This document shows positions 1-9,360 of a DNA stretch of 64,000 nucleotides, one piece after another. The position numbers and the translations under genes were made by a program. The stretch is from positions 310,001-374,000 of the forward strand of contig NZ_FRCK01000001.1 of assembly GCF_900142875.1 (NCBI RefSeq), written 5' to 3'. The DNA is from Paracoccus solventivorans (GTDB lineage Bacteria; Pseudomonadota; Alphaproteobacteria; Rhodobacterales; Rhodobacteraceae). The notes below the pieces were generated by a model. The model did no database searches and was not told the origin of the DNA. It saw only the letters and a list, made by a program, of their open reading frames with translations. Numbering within the stretch: the first letter of the stretch is position 1; the number at the start of each line of letters is the position of its first letter.

Positions 1-40
1 ATAGGGGCAGCTACCGCACGGTGGAAAGGACCATCGCACA

Positions 41-66
41 CCACCCGCCGGTCAGCCGGCGGGTGG
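41..66. repeat. Inverted repeat at the left edge, possible terminator
   Basis: An 11-bp perfect inverted repeat (41-51 with 56-66, loop of 4) lies downstream of the minus-strand barrel gene. There is no T-run on either side, so it is a stem-loop of unknown role, perhaps a weak terminator or mRNA 3' stabiliser. I see nothing else that can be supported in 1-173. Confidence 0.4.
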
Positions 67-173
67 GAAGGCCGCGCCCCCGGCGATCTGACCCCGGCCC
101 GACTGGAACGGCGACGCAAGCACCCGCACGCGAAACCTCCGCGCTGCTGGCGACGCCCCGCCCTTGGCGCCGA

Positions 174-950
174 TCAGAACCGCCAGGTCGCGCCGATCAC
201 CGGGCCCTGCATCCGCGTGTCGAAAACATGGCCGTCGTGGTCGTAATCCACATCCAGCACCCGATAGCCGAACGAGATCGAGGCGCTGTCGGTGACGATG
301 TAATTCGCCGTCGACAGCACCGACCAGGTCAGGTCGGATCCCGCGCTGAAGCCGCCGATATCCGCCTGCGCCTGAAGGGACCAGTCCTTGTTGATCCGGG
401 CAAAGCCGCGCAGGCCCACCAGCGGGTCGAACCAGTCAAAGCTTTCCTTGGCGGTCCGGGTCTGGCCAGCCGCGCTTGCCGTCAGCTCGTTCGAGATATG
501 CCAGTAGCGCACGCCCCCCAGCCCATCCAGCGTCAGCCCGGGTGCGTCGTACAGGCGATAGCCCGCCTGCAGGGTCAGCATGAGCTGCTTGCTGTCCACC
601 TCGCCGCGGACCGGCACCTCCAGCGGCGGCAGCACGGGCAGGACACTCGTCCTGACGTCGGTCGTATTCACGAACATCAGGTCGCCCGAAAACACGAACC
701 TGTCCTTGCGCGCCCAGATATTCAGGAAACCGCCAAGCTCCAGCTCCTCCATCACGTCCGAAAAGCCTTTCTCGATCCCGATGGTCGGGCCGCGCCGGAA
801 CGGCGACACCTGCCCCTTGATCCCCGTGGCCCAGAGATAGGGCGAAACCTGAACCACCTGGTCGGGGCCGTCGGTTTGGGCAGCGGTCTGCCCGGCAAGG
901 GCGGCCTGCGCGACGACCAGCGCCAGAATGGACAGACTCGCAGTTTTCAT
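174..950 (-). CDS. Outer-membrane beta-barrel-like protein (hypothetical)
   Basis: 258 residues. The N-terminus has a clear Sec signal peptide (MKTASLSILALVVAQAALAG, cleavage expected near the AAQ-T junction at about residues 23-26). The mature part has alternating hydrophobic/polar strands and glycine-aromatic turns (for example LSPY/YLWATG, GYRLYD, FGYRVLD) and ends in WRF, the aromatic C-terminus typical of outer-membrane barrels. It resembles the conserved OmpW/OmpA-barrel-like hypothetical proteins with a YLW-x-TG motif found in Proteobacteria. Substrate or role is unknown. It stands alone, with a sigma70-like promoter just upstream on the same strand, and is divergent from the hydrolase at 1113. 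Confidence 0.75.
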   Translation of the reverse strand: MKTASLSILALVVAQAALAGQTAAQTDGPDQVVQVSPYLWATGIKGQVSPFRRGPTIGIEKGFSDVMEELELGGFLNIWARKDRFVFSGDLMFVNTTDVRTSVLPVLPPLEVPVRGEVDSKQLMLTLQAGYRLYDAPGLTLDGLGGVRYWHISNELTASAAGQTRTAKESFDWFDPLVGLRGFARINKDWSLQAQADIGGFSAGSDLTWSVLSTANYIVTDSASISFGYRVLDVDYDHDGHVFDTRMQGPVIGATWRF

Positions 951-991
951 GACGTCCTCTTGCAGTCAAATCAGGCGCTTGCTCCAGCGAC

Positions 992-1019
992 ATCCTACCG
1001 GCATAGTGACCTTGTTCAA
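992..1019 (-). promoter_or_regulatory. Candidate sigma70 promoter of the barrel protein
   Basis: On the minus strand TTGAAC (1014-1019) is followed after 16 bases by TAGGAT (992-997), about 40 bases before the ATG at 950. A fair match to -35/-10 consensus. Inference from sequence only. Confidence 0.4.
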
Positions 1020-1112
1020 TCGGATTGTTCGGCTGCAAGCTCAGACCGCCTGCCAGCATCGCCTGCAGAACCCATGGACTCCTCCTACAATTCACTTGTG
1101 AAAGAGCCCCGA

Positions 1113-2174
1113 ATGTTGTCACAGCGCCCCCTGCCCGCCCTGTTCGCAATGACGCTGCTGTGCGGCAGCCTTGTTGCCGCCAGTGTCGCCGACGCCTGCA
1201 CAAGGCTGGTTTATCTGGGCGAGAACGGACAGGTCGTCACCGCCCGCTCGATGGACTGGAAGCTGGACGTGGGCACCAACCTCTGGGTATTGCCCCGCGG
1301 CATCGCCCGTAACGGCGAGGCCGGGCCGAACTCGGCCGAGTGGACGGCGAAATACGGCAGCGTGGTCGCCACCGGCTATGACGTCGCCACCACCGACGGC
1401 ATGAACGAGGCCGGCCTGGTCGCCAACGTCCTGTGGCTGGTCGAGTCGGAATACCCCGAATACGACGGTACCACCCCGGGCCTGTCGATCTCGCTCTGGG
1501 CGCAATACGTGCTGGACAACTTCGCAACGGTGGAAGAGGCGGTGACCGCGCTTGCGGCCGAGCCCTTTACCCTGGTGACCGACAGCGTCCCGGGCGAAGA
1601 GCGGCTGGCGACGCTGCATCTGTCGATTTCCGACGCCACTGGCGACAGCGCCATCGTCGAATACATCGGCGGCAAGCAGGTGATCCACCACAGCCGCGAT
1701 TACCAGGTGATGACCAACTCTCCGACCTTCGAAGAGCAGCTGGCCCTGAACGAATACTGGAAGCAGATCGGCGGCACGGTGATGCTTCCGGGCACGAACC
1801 GCGCCGCGGACCGCTTTGCCCGTGCCTCATTCTACGTCAATGCGATCCCCAAGACCGACAACGCGGCCGAAACGCTTGCCAGCGTCTTCGGGGTGATCCG
1901 CAACACTTCGGTGCCGTACGGGATCACCACCCTGGACCAGCCCAATATCTCGTCGACCCGCTGGCGCACGGTCGCGGATCACAAGCGCAAGCTGTATTTC
2001 TTTGAATCCGCGCTGGCGCCGAACGTCTTCTGGGTCGACCTGAACGGGCTGGATTTCTCGCAAGGCGCCAAGGTCATGAAGCTGGACCTGGGCCCGAACC
2101 AGAGCAACAGCTTTGCGGGCATGGCGAATGACGCGTTCAAGGAGGCCGAACCATTCCAGTTCCTTGGCCTGTAG
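1113..2174 (+). CDS. Secreted linear-amide C-N hydrolase, choloylglycine hydrolase/penicillin acylase family
   Basis: About 353 residues from the chosen ATG at 1113. The open frame extends far upstream, but this ATG is immediately followed by a signal peptide (MLSQRPLPALFAMTLLCGSL...) whose cleavage before Cys in the DAC-TRLVY context would expose the N-terminal nucleophile cysteine, as this Ntn-hydrolase family requires. Family signature parts are visible: TRLVY at the new N-terminus, ARSMDW about 20 residues on, a GMNEAGL motif, and an NSP/NE-Y segment (MTNSPTFEEQLALNEYW). Members cleave amide bonds of bile salts, penicillin V or acyl-homoserine lactones; the substrate here cannot be told. 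A periplasmic enzyme is inferred. Alternative in-frame starts are GTG 1098 and ATG 1074. Confidence 0.88.
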   Translation: MLSQRPLPALFAMTLLCGSLVAASVADACTRLVYLGENGQVVTARSMDWKLDVGTNLWVLPRGIARNGEAGPNSAEWTAKYGSVVATGYDVATTDGMNEAGLVANVLWLVESEYPEYDGTTPGLSISLWAQYVLDNFATVEEAVTALAAEPFTLVTDSVPGEERLATLHLSISDATGDSAIVEYIGGKQVIHHSRDYQVMTNSPTFEEQLALNEYWKQIGGTVMLPGTNRAADRFARASFYVNAIPKTDNAAETLASVFGVIRNTSVPYGITTLDQPNISSTRWRTVADHKRKLYFFESALAPNVFWVDLNGLDFSQGAKVMKLDLGPNQSNSFAGMANDAFKEAEPFQFLGL

Positions 2175-2192
2175 GCGCGGGAAAATACTGAT

Positions 2193-2225
2193 GCCGGGTC
2201 CGCGCGGCAACCGCGCGGACCCGGC
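2193..2225 (+). terminator. Strong stem-loop after the C-N hydrolase gene
   Basis: A perfect 15-bp stem (2193-2207 with 2211-2225, loop CAA) starts 19 bases after the stop codon. There is no T-run, so termination would be atypical, but its position and strength suit a transcript end. From 2226 to 2393 I see no gene. Confidence 0.6.
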
Positions 2226-2393
2226 GATCATCCGGCCCAGCGGCTGAGCGCACGAGGCGGCTGCCGGACGGATCGGCGGGCGCGGGCCTAGGAAAAAGGC
2301 CCCGGAACAAACGGAAGCCGAATCGTGAAAGTGGGAAACAGTGTGGGAAACAAGGGAGAGCGGAGAACGGCGCTATCAGATGATCAGCCGGAA

Positions 2394-2420
2394 AACGCTC
2401 ACCATCCCAAGGGGATGGTG
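2394..2420 (-). terminator. Rho-independent terminator of tRNA-Phe
   Basis: Directly after the CCA end of the tRNA, on the minus strand, a 9-bp stem (2400-2408 with 2412-2420) is followed by GAGCGTTTT. It would end the infA-maf-RNase-yacG-tRNA transcript or the tRNA alone. Confidence 0.65.
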
Positions 2421-2496
2421 TGGTGCCCGGAGGCGGATTCGAACCACCGACACGCGGATTTTCAATCCGCTGCTCTACCAACTGAGCTATCCGGGC
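2421..2496 (-). tRNA. tRNA-Phe (anticodon GAA)
   Basis: 76 bases read on the minus strand. The acceptor starts GCCCGGA and pairs with TCCGGGC before an encoded CCA. The D-arm has AGCTCAGTTGGTAGAGC, the anticodon arm is GCGGA-TTGAAAA-TCCGC (anticodon GAA), and the T-arm carries GGTTCGAATCC. All four arms pair, so this is a standard functional elongator tRNA. It sits 77 bases downstream of yacG in the same orientation. Confidence 0.98.
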
Positions 2497-2573
2497 CCAA
2501 GGGGGCGCCTTGTGTGGCAACCCGTGGGTGGGGCGTTCCTAGACAAGCCGGGCGCGGCTGTCCAGAGCCAAAA

Positions 2574-2759
2574 TCACCTGTCGTCCTCGTCGGGGTCGCG
2601 GGGCTCGGGGAAGGCGGCGTCGTGGGTGCCCCCGGCGGGTTCGCCGGGGATGCGATAGTCGCCGCGCAGCCAGCGCGCCAGGTCCAGATCCGCGCAGCGG
2701 CGCGAGCAGAACGGACGGTACTCCTCGGCCGGCGGCTTGCCGCAGATCGGGCAGCTCAC
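2574..2759 (-). CDS. yacG: DNA gyrase inhibitor YacG, small zinc protein
   Basis: 61 residues. The zinc site is intact: C3-x2-C6 and C18-x3-C22 in [10 protein letters not shown]...[11 protein letters not shown], followed by the [12 protein letters not shown] segment diagnostic of YacG. Family members bind GyrB and block DNA binding by gyrase. The C-terminal tail is acidic and probably disordered. The start codon overlaps the stop of the RNase E/G gene by 4 bases, so the two are translationally coupled. It is the last protein gene of the infA-maf-RNase operon. Confidence 0.93.
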   Translation of the reverse strand: MSCPICGKPPAEEYRPFCSRRCADLDLARWLRGDYRIPGEPAGGTHDAAFPEPRDPDEDDR

Positions 2760-3832
2760 GGCTCATCCTCCACCATCGCGGCCTCGGCCAGCGCGACGGC
2801 GGCCAGCGGCACCCGGTCGCGCTTGCGGTTCAGCTCATAAAGCCCCATCGCGGTCCAGCCGACCAGCGTCGCCTCGGCCCCGTCAGCCTTGAAGGCGGCG
2901 CGCAGCACCTGTTCCAGCGTGCCACGGTCGCGCTTGGGCATGGGGGCGAAGTCGATCACCACCTGCCCGCCAAAGCCGCGCAGCCGCAGCTGCCGCGGCA
3001 GGTCGCGGGCCAGCGCGATATTGGCCTTGAGCGCCGCGGCGGGCGAGGTGTCGCGGCCGGTGTTCACGTCCACCGCAACCAGCGCGCGGGTGGCCTCGAT
3101 TACCGCGAAACCGCCGCCGGGCAGGTCCAGTTCCGGGTCGAGCAGCCGGTCGATCACCGCGCCGACGCCATGGGCGTCAAAGGCGCCCTCGCCCTGGTCC
3201 ACGTCGTCGGGGGGCGGGTCGGCCCAGTCGATCCACGCCGCGCGCCAGGGCAGCTCGGCATCGACCAGCAGTTCGGGGCGGCCCTGCGCGTCGCCCATCA
3301 CGGCGATGGCCAGCGACACCAGGCCCTCTGCCTCGTCGGCGATCACATCGTCCTCGGCCAGGGCGGCGGCGCTGCGCATGACCAGCCCCAGATCCTCTGG
3401 CGCGTCCTCAAGCGCGGCCTGTCCCAGCGCCACCAGCCGGGTGCGGGTGTCCTCGTCGCGGATGCGGCGCGACACGTTGACGCCGGGGGCGCCGGGCGTG
3501 GCGATCACCGTCTGGCCGCGGAACAGCACCCGCTGGCTGACCGGAATCGCCTTGCCGTCCTCGGCCGCGCCGGTGACCTGCACGATCAGCGACTGCCCCT
3601 CGGACAAGCCGTGGGCGCCGCGCAGGAAGCCGCGCTCGCCCTCGGGCAGGCGTACGAAGACCCCGCCCTGCCCCTTGACCAGCCGGTCCACCACCGCGCG
3701 GCAGATCGCGCCCGGCGGCAGCGTGGTCAGCGCCGACAGGTCGAACAGCAGGTCCTCGACCCGCCCATCGACCATCAGCGCCGCAGCCTCGCGGCCCCAA
3801 TACCGGCCCAGAACGATCTGGCGTCCCTTCAT
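2756..3832 (-). CDS. Ribonuclease E/G family protein, short form
   Basis: 358 residues from the ATG at 3832, which overlaps the maf stop by 4 bases. An S1-like N-terminal half (residues about 30-115) is followed by the RNase E/G catalytic core. The two metal-binding aspartate motifs are present: VAVDVNTG and QVVIDFAPM. Such enzymes cut single-stranded AU-rich RNA for rRNA maturation and mRNA decay. E. coli RNase G has about 489 residues. This one stops just after the GLYELNRKR segment, before the cysteine Zn-link (CPxC) that joins subunits in RNase E/G, which is therefore missing. It is probably the operon-specific alphaproteobacterial paralogue rather than the main RNase E. Confidence 0.88.
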   Translation of the reverse strand: MKGRQIVLGRYWGREAAALMVDGRVEDLLFDLSALTTLPPGAICRAVVDRLVKGQGGVFVRLPEGERGFLRGAHGLSEGQSLIVQVTGAAEDGKAIPVSQRVLFRGQTVIATPGAPGVNVSRRIRDEDTRTRLVALGQAALEDAPEDLGLVMRSAAALAEDDVIADEAEGLVSLAIAVMGDAQGRPELLVDAELPWRAAWIDWADPPPDDVDQGEGAFDAHGVGAVIDRLLDPELDLPGGGFAVIEATRALVAVDVNTGRDTSPAAALKANIALARDLPRQLRLRGFGGQVVIDFAPMPKRDRGTLEQVLRAAFKADGAEATLVGWTAMGLYELNRKRDRVPLAAVALAEAAMVEDEP

Positions 3833-4431
3833 GTGCCGCTTTCCCCTGTTCCATGCGGCGCGCGAATCCCGAACGATTCCAGCAGCACCGCGGTTTCCGC
3901 CAGCGGCAGCCCGACCACCGCGGTGAACGAGCCCTGCATCCACGGCGCAAAAGCCGCGGCGCGCCCCTGGATCCCATAGCCGCCCGCCTTGCCGCGCCAT
4001 TCGCCGCTGGCGACATAGGCGGCGATCTCGGCGGCGGACAGCGGGCGGAAACGCAGCGTGGTTTCCACCAGCCGGTGGCGGGCGCGCGCGCCCGACTGCA
4101 CGGTGACGGCGGTCAGCACGCGGTGGCGCCGTCCCGACAGCAGGCGCAGGAATGCCGCGGCCTCGGCCCCGTCTTCGGGTTTGCCAAGGATGCGGCGGCC
4201 CGCGACCACCGTGGTGTCGGCGGCCAGCACCACGCCCGGTTCCGCCAATGCCACGCAGGCGGCCTTTTCGGCCGCCATCCGCGCCACATAGGCGCGCGGG
4301 GTTTCATCCTTGCGGGGGGTCTCGTCGATGTCGGCGGGGCTGATCGCATCGGGGGCGATGCCGATCTGCGCCAGAAGCTCCAGGCGGCGCGGGCTGGCCG
4401 AGGCCAGCACCAGCCGCGGCCCGTCAGTCAA
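3829..4431 (-). CDS. maf: Maf/YhdE-family nucleotide pyrophosphatase
   Basis: 200 residues. The Maf signature [16 protein letters not shown] opens the protein, followed by the conserved AADTTVV motif with the catalytic aspartate, RRILGKP, the [11 protein letters not shown] segment, and [10 protein letters not shown]. Maf proteins hydrolyse dTTP, UTP or modified pyrimidine nucleotides to monophosphates as house-cleaning enzymes and are implicated in septum regulation. It lies 7 bases after infA and overlaps the RNase gene by 4 bases. The subfamily, YhdE (dTTP/UTP) versus YceF-like, is not certain. Confidence 0.93.
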   Translation of the reverse strand: MTDGPRLVLASASPRRLELLAQIGIAPDAISPADIDETPRKDETPRAYVARMAAEKAACVALAEPGVVLAADTTVVAGRRILGKPEDGAEAAAFLRLLSGRRHRVLTAVTVQSGARARHRLVETTLRFRPLSAAEIAAYVASGEWRGKAGGYGIQGRAAAFAPWMQGSFTAVVGLPLAETAVLLESFGIRAPHGTGESGT

Positions 4432-4438
4432 GGCGCCC

Positions 4439-4657
4439 TCACTTGAAGCGGTAATTGATCCGCCCCTTCGTCAGGTCATAGGTGTTCATCTCGACCTGCA
4501 CGCGGTCACCGGCCAGCACCCGGATGCGGTTCTTGCGCATCTTGCCTGCCATATGCGCGATGATCTCATGGCCGTTTTCGAGCTCGACCCGGAACGTCGC
4601 GTTGGGCAGCAGCTCCTTAACAACGCCTGGGAACTCGAGCATCTCTTCCTTGGCCAT
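4439..4657 (-). CDS. infA: Translation initiation factor IF-1
   Basis: 72 residues, exactly the usual IF-1 length, with the OB-fold sequence [20 protein letters not shown]...[19 protein letters not shown]...[15 protein letters not shown]-1 occupies the ribosomal A site during initiation. A strong ribosome-binding site (GGAGAG) sits 5 bases before the ATG at 4657, which fixes the start inside a longer open frame. First gene of the infA-maf-RNase E/G-yacG operon. The 248 bases separating it from the divergent ompA-like gene hold its promoter. Confidence 0.98.
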   Translation of the reverse strand: MAKEEMLEFPGVVKELLPNATFRVELENGHEIIAHMAGKMRKNRIRVLAGDRVQVEMNTYDLTKGRINYRFK

Positions 4658-4905
4658 GTTCTCTCCTGTCAAAGTCCGCCCGGCGCGGACCGCTGCCATA
4701 TGCCGCCAAATGCCGCGGTTTTCAAGGGGGCACGCCACGCTCACGGCCGGACACAAGCGGGTGGCCCGGGCATCTTGGGGTGGAACGCATGGGCGGTTCG
4801 GTGGTTCACTTCCGGCAAGCCTCCGTTGCGGGGGCAAAGCGTGCGCGGCCGCATCCGCCGCGTCCCATGGTCCACGCCATGGTCCAGGATTGTATCGGAG
4901 CCGGA

Positions 4906-6951
4906 ATGACCCGAAAATTTCTTCGCAACACCACCTCTGTCGCATTGTGCATCGGCGTGGCGCTGCCGCAGATCGCGGCCGCGCAGCCGATGGATGACGG
5001 CAGGATCATCCTTGCCGCCGCCGACGAGGTGGCGCAGGCCGGGGCCGAGGTGATCCTGGTCCCGCCGCCCGAGGAACAGACCGAGGCACAGGCCGAGGAC
5101 GAGACAGCGCCGGAGGCCGAGCCCGCGGCCGAGCCGGAACCGGCGGCCGAGCCGGAACCGGAGGCCGCGCCGGCGGCTGAGGCTGCGCCCGAGCCGGAGG
5201 CTGCGCCGGCGGCGGAACCCGCCGCCGAAGCGCCCGCGGCCGAGGCCACGACCGAGACTGCCGCCGAGCCTGCGGCGGAACCTGCCTCTGAAACCGCCGC
5301 GGAGCCCGAGGCAGCAGCCGGCTCTGCCGCGACCGAGGCGCCTGCGGCCGAGGCCGACCCGGATGCAGAGGCGCTGGCCCGCACCCTTGCCGAGCAAGAG
5401 GAAGCGGCCGCGGCTGCCGATGCGGATAGCGGGACGGAAGCCGCCGCGACCGGCGCCGGGGAAACCCCGCCACAACCTCCGGTCGCCGCCCCGGCAGAAC
5501 CGCAGGACACCGAGGCCACGGACGCCACCGCGGCGCCTGCGGATGACGCGGCCACGGCCGGAACCGGCACTGGCGACGCGGAGGAATCGACCGCGGCGGA
5601 TACGGCGACGGGCACGGACGCCACCACCGCGACGACAACGGATGCCGGGACCGAAACGGACGCCACAACCGACGCGACCGCGGACACCACCAGCACCACG
5701 GACGCCACCACGGACGCCGGCGCAACCACCGCGGCGCCGGGGGATGGCCTTCCCACCACCGAGGACGTTGAGGCCGCGCTGGCCGAGGTGGTCGAGGTGC
5801 CCGAAGTCGAGGCCCCCACCACCGACGCCGCGCGCGAGGCGGCCGCCGCCGACACCGCCCCGGATGCGGCGGCGCTGGCCGATGCGCCCCCCGTCGCCAC
5901 CACCGACACGCAGACGGTGACCGAGGAAACCTCGCGCAGCGCGACCGAGGATTTCCTGACCGACCTCAGCGGCATCGTCCGCGACAGCGGCGTGGCGACC
6001 ACGACCGGCGCCGCAGCGACCGCCGCCGCCACGCAAGAGGCCGATGACGACGACGACCGCAGCAACCTGGAAAAGACCCTGCGTCAGGCGGTGCTGCCGG
6101 CGCTGGCCGGGCTGGTGGTCGGGCAGATGCTGTCGAACAACCGCCAGGTCTCGCTGAACACCGGCGACCGGGTGGTGGTGACGCGCCCCGACGGCAGCCA
6201 GGAGATCATCAAGGACGACAATGCGCTGCTGCTGCGCCCCGGCTCGACCGTGCAGACGCAGGAATATGCCGACGGCTCGACCCGCACCATCGTCACCCGC
6301 GACGACGGCAGCCAGGTGGTGACGATCCGCGACGCCAACCTGCGGGTGCTGCGCCGCTCGCTGGTGCGGGCGGACGGCACCACAGTCGATCTGCTGGACG
6401 ACACCGTGGCGGTGCAGCCGGTGGACGTGGCGGCGCTGCCGCCGCCGGCGCGGCCGATCACCCTCGCCCCCGGCCAGCAGATGTCCGAGGAGGCGCTGCG
6501 CGAGGCGCTGCGGCGTGAAACCCAGGTCAACCGCAGCTTCACCCTGGGCCAGATCCGCAACATCCCCGAGGTGCGGGCGCTGGTCGCGCCGGTGGACATC
6601 CAGGCGATCACCTTTGACACCGGCTCGGCCGCGATCAAGTCGGACCAGGCGCAGGCGCTGTCGGCGCTGGGGCGGGTGATCGCGGAATCGATCCGGCAGA
6701 ACCCGCGCGAGATCTATCTGATCGAGGGCCACACCGACACGGTGGGCGCCGACGCGATGAACCTGGCACTGTCGGACCGCCGCGCGGAATCGGTGGCGCT
6801 GGCGCTGACCCAGTTCTTCGGCGTGCCGCCGGAAAACATGGTGGTGCAGGGCTATGGCGAGCAGTTCCTGAAAGTGCCGCGCGAGGGCGACATCCGCGAA
6901 AACCGCCGCGCCTCGGTGCGTCGGATCACGGATCTGCTGGCGCGGAACTGA
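4906..6951 (+). CDS. OmpA-family protein with a very long Ala/Glu/Thr-rich region
   Basis: 681 residues from the ATG at 4906, chosen because GGAG precedes it and a signal peptide follows ([20 protein letters not shown]..., cleavage after AAA). Residues about 30-370 are low complexity: first Glu-Pro-Ala repeats (EPAAEPE), then Thr/Asp-Ala-rich stretches. Residues about 370-560 contain a globular segment. The last 120 residues are an OmpA C-terminal peptidoglycan-binding domain ([42 protein letters not shown]). It likely tethers the envelope to peptidoglycan, with the disordered part spanning the periplasm. Monocistronic, followed by a REP-like hairpin. Confidence 0.9.
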   Translation: MTRKFLRNTTSVALCIGVALPQIAAAQPMDDGRIILAAADEVAQAGAEVILVPPPEEQTEAQAEDETAPEAEPAAEPEPAAEPEPEAAPAAEAAPEPEAAPAAEPAAEAPAAEATTETAAEPAAEPASETAAEPEAAAGSAATEAPAAEADPDAEALARTLAEQEEAAAAADADSGTEAAATGAGETPPQPPVAAPAEPQDTEATDATAAPADDAATAGTGTGDAEESTAADTATGTDATTATTTDAGTETDATTDATADTTSTTDATTDAGATTAAPGDGLPTTEDVEAALAEVVEVPEVEAPTTDAAREAAAADTAPDAAALADAPPVATTDTQTVTEETSRSATEDFLTDLSGIVRDSGVATTTGAAATAAATQEADDDDDRSNLEKTLRQAVLPALAGLVVGQMLSNNRQVSLNTGDRVVVTRPDGSQEIIKDDNALLLRPGSTVQTQEYADGSTRTIVTRDDGSQVVTIRDANLRVLRRSLVRADGTTVDLLDDTVAVQPVDVAALPPPARPITLAPGQQMSEEALREALRRETQVNRSFTLGQIRNIPEVRALVAPVDIQAITFDTGSAAIKSDQAQALSALGRVIAESIRQNPREIYLIEGHTDTVGADAMNLALSDRRAESVALALTQFFGVPPENMVVQGYGEQFLKVPREGDIRENRRASVRRITDLLARN

Positions 6952-6965
6952 GTGCGCTTGGGAAA

Positions 6966-7013
6966 GCGGGGGCTCTGCCCCCGCACCCCCGGGGTATTTT
7001 CACCAGAAAGAAG
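6966..7013 (+). repeat. REP-like element copy 1
   Basis: 8-bp hairpin (6966-6973 with 6977-6984), then ACCCCCGGGGTATTTT and a CAGAAAGAAG tail. First of nine dispersed intergenic copies in the window. It lies 14 bases after the ompA-like stop and may act as a terminator. Confidence 0.75.
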
Positions 7014-7050
7014 CAGCGAGGGGGTCGGGGGTTTCCCGGCCCTTTAGCCA

Positions 7051-7557
7051 TCAGGGGCGGCGTTCCCAGACGGTCTGGAAAGCCTGGTCTGCGGCCAGCG
7101 CCGCGGCGGCGCGGCCGAGGTCGAAGCCGGGCAACGCCGCGAAGGCGTCGGCGAGATTGGCAGCACCGGCGGCCTGCACCGGGATCAGCAGCGCCTCGCC
7201 CGTGCGGCTGCGCAACCGCCAATGCGCCTGCCCGTCCAGCCGCAGCAGGCGGATCTGGTCAAGGTCGCGCAGGGCGATTTCCCCGCCCAGGGCGCGGGCA
7301 CCGAAATAGCGGATCGCGCCCTCTTCGATCTCGACCAGCCCCGGGGCGGCGATCTCGGCCGCAAAGCGCCGCCGGCGCCAGGCGCCCAGGGCCCACAGCG
7401 CCGCGGCCAGCATCACCCCGGCCCCCAGCGGCCGGAACAGCAGCCCGCCCAGTGATAACAGCCAGCCGCCCGCCGCAAAGGTCAGCGCCGCCGCCGCCAG
7501 CTCGCGCCACGGGCGCAGCCGGGCGGCAAGCGCGGGGCGGATGAAGGGACGGGTCAC
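7051..7557 (-). CDS. Conserved hypothetical membrane protein
   Basis: 168 residues. Two adjacent hydrophobic helices (about residues 18-40 and 42-60: AAAALTFAAGGWLL, LGAGVMLAAALWALGAW) are followed by a basic stop (RRRR) and a cytoplasmic domain of about 100 residues with a PH-like alternation of strands (GLVEIEEGAIRYFGARALGGEIALRDLDQIRLL). I do not recognise a named family. Its start overlaps the acetyltransferase stop by 4 bases, so it is the third gene of the dapE operon. Function unknown. Confidence 0.75.
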   Translation of the reverse strand: MTRPFIRPALAARLRPWRELAAAALTFAAGGWLLSLGGLLFRPLGAGVMLAAALWALGAWRRRRFAAEIAAPGLVEIEEGAIRYFGARALGGEIALRDLDQIRLLRLDGQAHWRLRSRTGEALLIPVQAAGAANLADAFAALPGFDLGRAAAALAADQAFQTVWERRP

Positions 7558-7967
7558 AGAGGCCGGCTCATGTCGCGGTGGGGGATGCCGGCGTCGTCGT
7601 AGATCGGGCCATAGGCGGTGAAGCCCAGCTTTTCGTAGAACCCCAGCGCATGGGTCTGGGCGCCCAGCCGGGCGGTGGTGACGCCGCGGGCGCGCAGCTC
7701 ATCCAGCGCCGCGCGCATCAGGGCGGCGCCCGCGCCGGTGCCGCGGCAGTCGGACAGGATCGCGACGCGGCCGATCTTGCCCTCGGCCCCGTCGATCAGC
7801 AGCCGGGCGGTGCCGACCGGGTGGCCGTCGAGCGTCGCCAGCAGATGCACGGCGGTGGCGTCGGCGGCGTCGCATTCCAGATCCTCGGGGACGGATTGCT
7901 CCTCGACGAACACCTTGCGGCGGATCGCCAGGCAGGCGGCGAAATCGGTGGTGACGACAATTTTCAT
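7554..7967 (-). CDS. GNAT family N-acetyltransferase
   Basis: 137 residues with a full GNAT fold: an early [18 protein letters not shown] segment typical of the YjcF/ElaA-like branch, the acetyl-CoA pyrophosphate loop as [19 protein letters not shown] (the Q/RxxGxG/A motif), and the C-terminal YEKLGF signature. It transfers an acetyl group from acetyl-CoA; the acceptor is unknown. It overlaps dapE upstream by 4 bases and the membrane protein downstream by 4 bases. Confidence 0.88.
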   Translation of the reverse strand: MKIVVTTDFAACLAIRRKVFVEEQSVPEDLECDAADATAVHLLATLDGHPVGTARLLIDGAEGKIGRVAILSDCRGTGAGAALMRAALDELRARGVTTARLGAQTHALGFYEKLGFTAYGPIYDDAGIPHRDMSRPL

Positions 7968-9103
7968 GCGAAATACCGGGTCAGGATGGTCTGGTAGATG
8001 GATTTCAACTGGTGGATCTGCGCCACCGGCACCCGTTCATCCACCTGATGCATGAAGGCGCCGACCAGTCCGAATTCGACCACCGGGCAGTGGTCCTTGA
8101 TGAAGCGGGCGTCCGACGTGCCGCCCGAGGTCGACAGCACCGGGGTGCGCCCGGTCTGTTCCGCCACCACGCCGGCGACCAGATCGACGAAGGGACCGGG
8201 CTGGGTCAGAAACGATTCGCCGCTGATGTCGATGTCGAGATCGAAGCGCACGCCGCTGTCCGCCTGCGCGGCCGCCGCGCGCTCGCGCAGCATGGCGGAC
8301 AGGCTTTCGCCCGTGTGCAGGTCGTTGAAGCGGATGTTCAGCGTCGCGCTGGCCCGTGAAGGAATCACGTTCGTGGCCGGGTTGCCGCAGTCGATGGTCG
8401 TCACCTGCAGCCCCGAGGGGTCGAAATGCGCGGTCCCCTGATCCAGCGGCTGCGCCGCCAGCCCGTCGAGCAGCCCGATCAGCGCATGCAGCGGGTTCAG
8501 CGCCCGGTGCGGATAGGCGACATGACCCTGCTTGCCGTGGGCGGTGATCCGCGCGGTCAGGCTGCCGCGGCGGCCGATCTTGATCATCTCGCCCATATGC
8601 TCGGGGTTCGAGGGCTCGCCGACGATGCAGACCCCCATCCGCTCGCCTGCCTCGCGCATCCAGTCGAGGATGGCGGTGGTGCCGTCGCGGGCGGGGCCTT
8701 CCTCGTCGCCGGTGATGGTCAGGATCACCGCGCCATCGGGCGGGGTTTCGGTGACGAAGTCGATGGCGGCGGCGACAAAGGCCGCGACGCCGGATTTCAT
8801 GTCGGTGGCGCCCCGGCCCCAGAGCACCCCGTCCAGCAGCGCGCCGGAAAACGGCGGCTGCATCCAAGCGGTGGGGTCGCCGGGCGGCACCACGTCGACA
8901 TGGCCGTTGAAGCCGAAACTGCGGGTAGCGCCCCTTGCCCCCCAGCGCGCGAACAGGTTGGGGGTGCCATTGCGATCCACGCGGGTGCAGGTGAAGCCCG
9001 CCGGTTCCAGTAGCGCGGTCAGCAGGTCCAGCGTGCCGGCATCGTCGGGGGTCACCGAGGGGCAGCGGATCAGGCGGGCGGTCAGTTCGGCAGGGTCGGT
9101 CAT
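7964..9103 (-). CDS. dapE: Succinyl-diaminopimelate desuccinylase
   Basis: 379 residues, the usual DapE length. M20 metallopeptidase motifs are intact: [11 protein letters not shown] at the N-terminus, [10 protein letters not shown] (metal histidine and aspartate), [14 protein letters not shown], the catalytic TGDEEGPA pair, and a C-terminal SGGTSDARF and HQVDER segment. The enzyme releases succinate from N-succinyl-LL-diaminopimelate in lysine and peptidoglycan precursor synthesis in the cytoplasm. The ATG at 9103 is chosen over an upstream in-frame start because the family begins MTDPxxLT. First gene of dapE-GNAT-hypothetical. Confidence 0.95.
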   Translation of the reverse strand: MTDPAELTARLIRCPSVTPDDAGTLDLLTALLEPAGFTCTRVDRNGTPNLFARWGARGATRSFGFNGHVDVVPPGDPTAWMQPPFSGALLDGVLWGRGATDMKSGVAAFVAAAIDFVTETPPDGAVILTITGDEEGPARDGTTAILDWMREAGERMGVCIVGEPSNPEHMGEMIKIGRRGSLTARITAHGKQGHVAYPHRALNPLHALIGLLDGLAAQPLDQGTAHFDPSGLQVTTIDCGNPATNVIPSRASATLNIRFNDLHTGESLSAMLRERAAAAQADSGVRFDLDIDISGESFLTQPGPFVDLVAGVVAEQTGRTPVLSTSGGTSDARFIKDHCPVVEFGLVGAFMHQVDERVPVAQIHQLKSIYQTILTRYFA

Positions 9104-9194
9104 GGCGGTCTCGAATCCACGGGAGGCAGGGGCGGACTGTGCCAGAACGGCAGTGGGCCGCAAGCCGAAGGGCAAGCGCGGTGGCGCAGTCGAA

Positions 9195-9250
9195 GCGGGG
9201 GCCTGCCCCCGCACCCCCGGGATATTTGAGTCACGATGAAAGAGCCGAAG
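9195..9250 (+). repeat. REP-like element copy 2
   Basis: Hairpin GCGGGGGC/GCCCCCGC (9195-9212), then ACCCCCGGGATATTTGAG and a GATGAAAGAGCCGAAG tail. It lies in the divergent dapE/mcd intergenic region, so it is not downstream of any gene on its strand; a pure terminator role is unlikely here. Confidence 0.72.
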
Positions 9251-9360
9251 GAGGGCGCGCAATGAAACTGCGCCGTGGCGCATGGTCGCGCAGCATAGTT
9301 GCGCTGCAACTGCGAAAGGTCTAAGCCCGGGGCAGTGCCTCGATCCCCGGGAATCCCATC

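Noticed and set aside
21..1112. Long open frame upstream of the C-N hydrolase on the plus strand, giving a 717-residue protein
   Set aside because: The part before 1113 is a shadow of the minus-strand barrel gene in GC-rich DNA. The signal peptide and nucleophile Cys begin at 1113.
4741..6732. A 663-residue minus-strand frame opposite the ompA-like gene, and a 419-residue Ser/Ala-rich one
   Set aside because: Low-complexity mirror of the plus-strand Ala/Glu-rich gene, with no start signal or family; the plus strand has RBS, signal peptide and OmpA domain.
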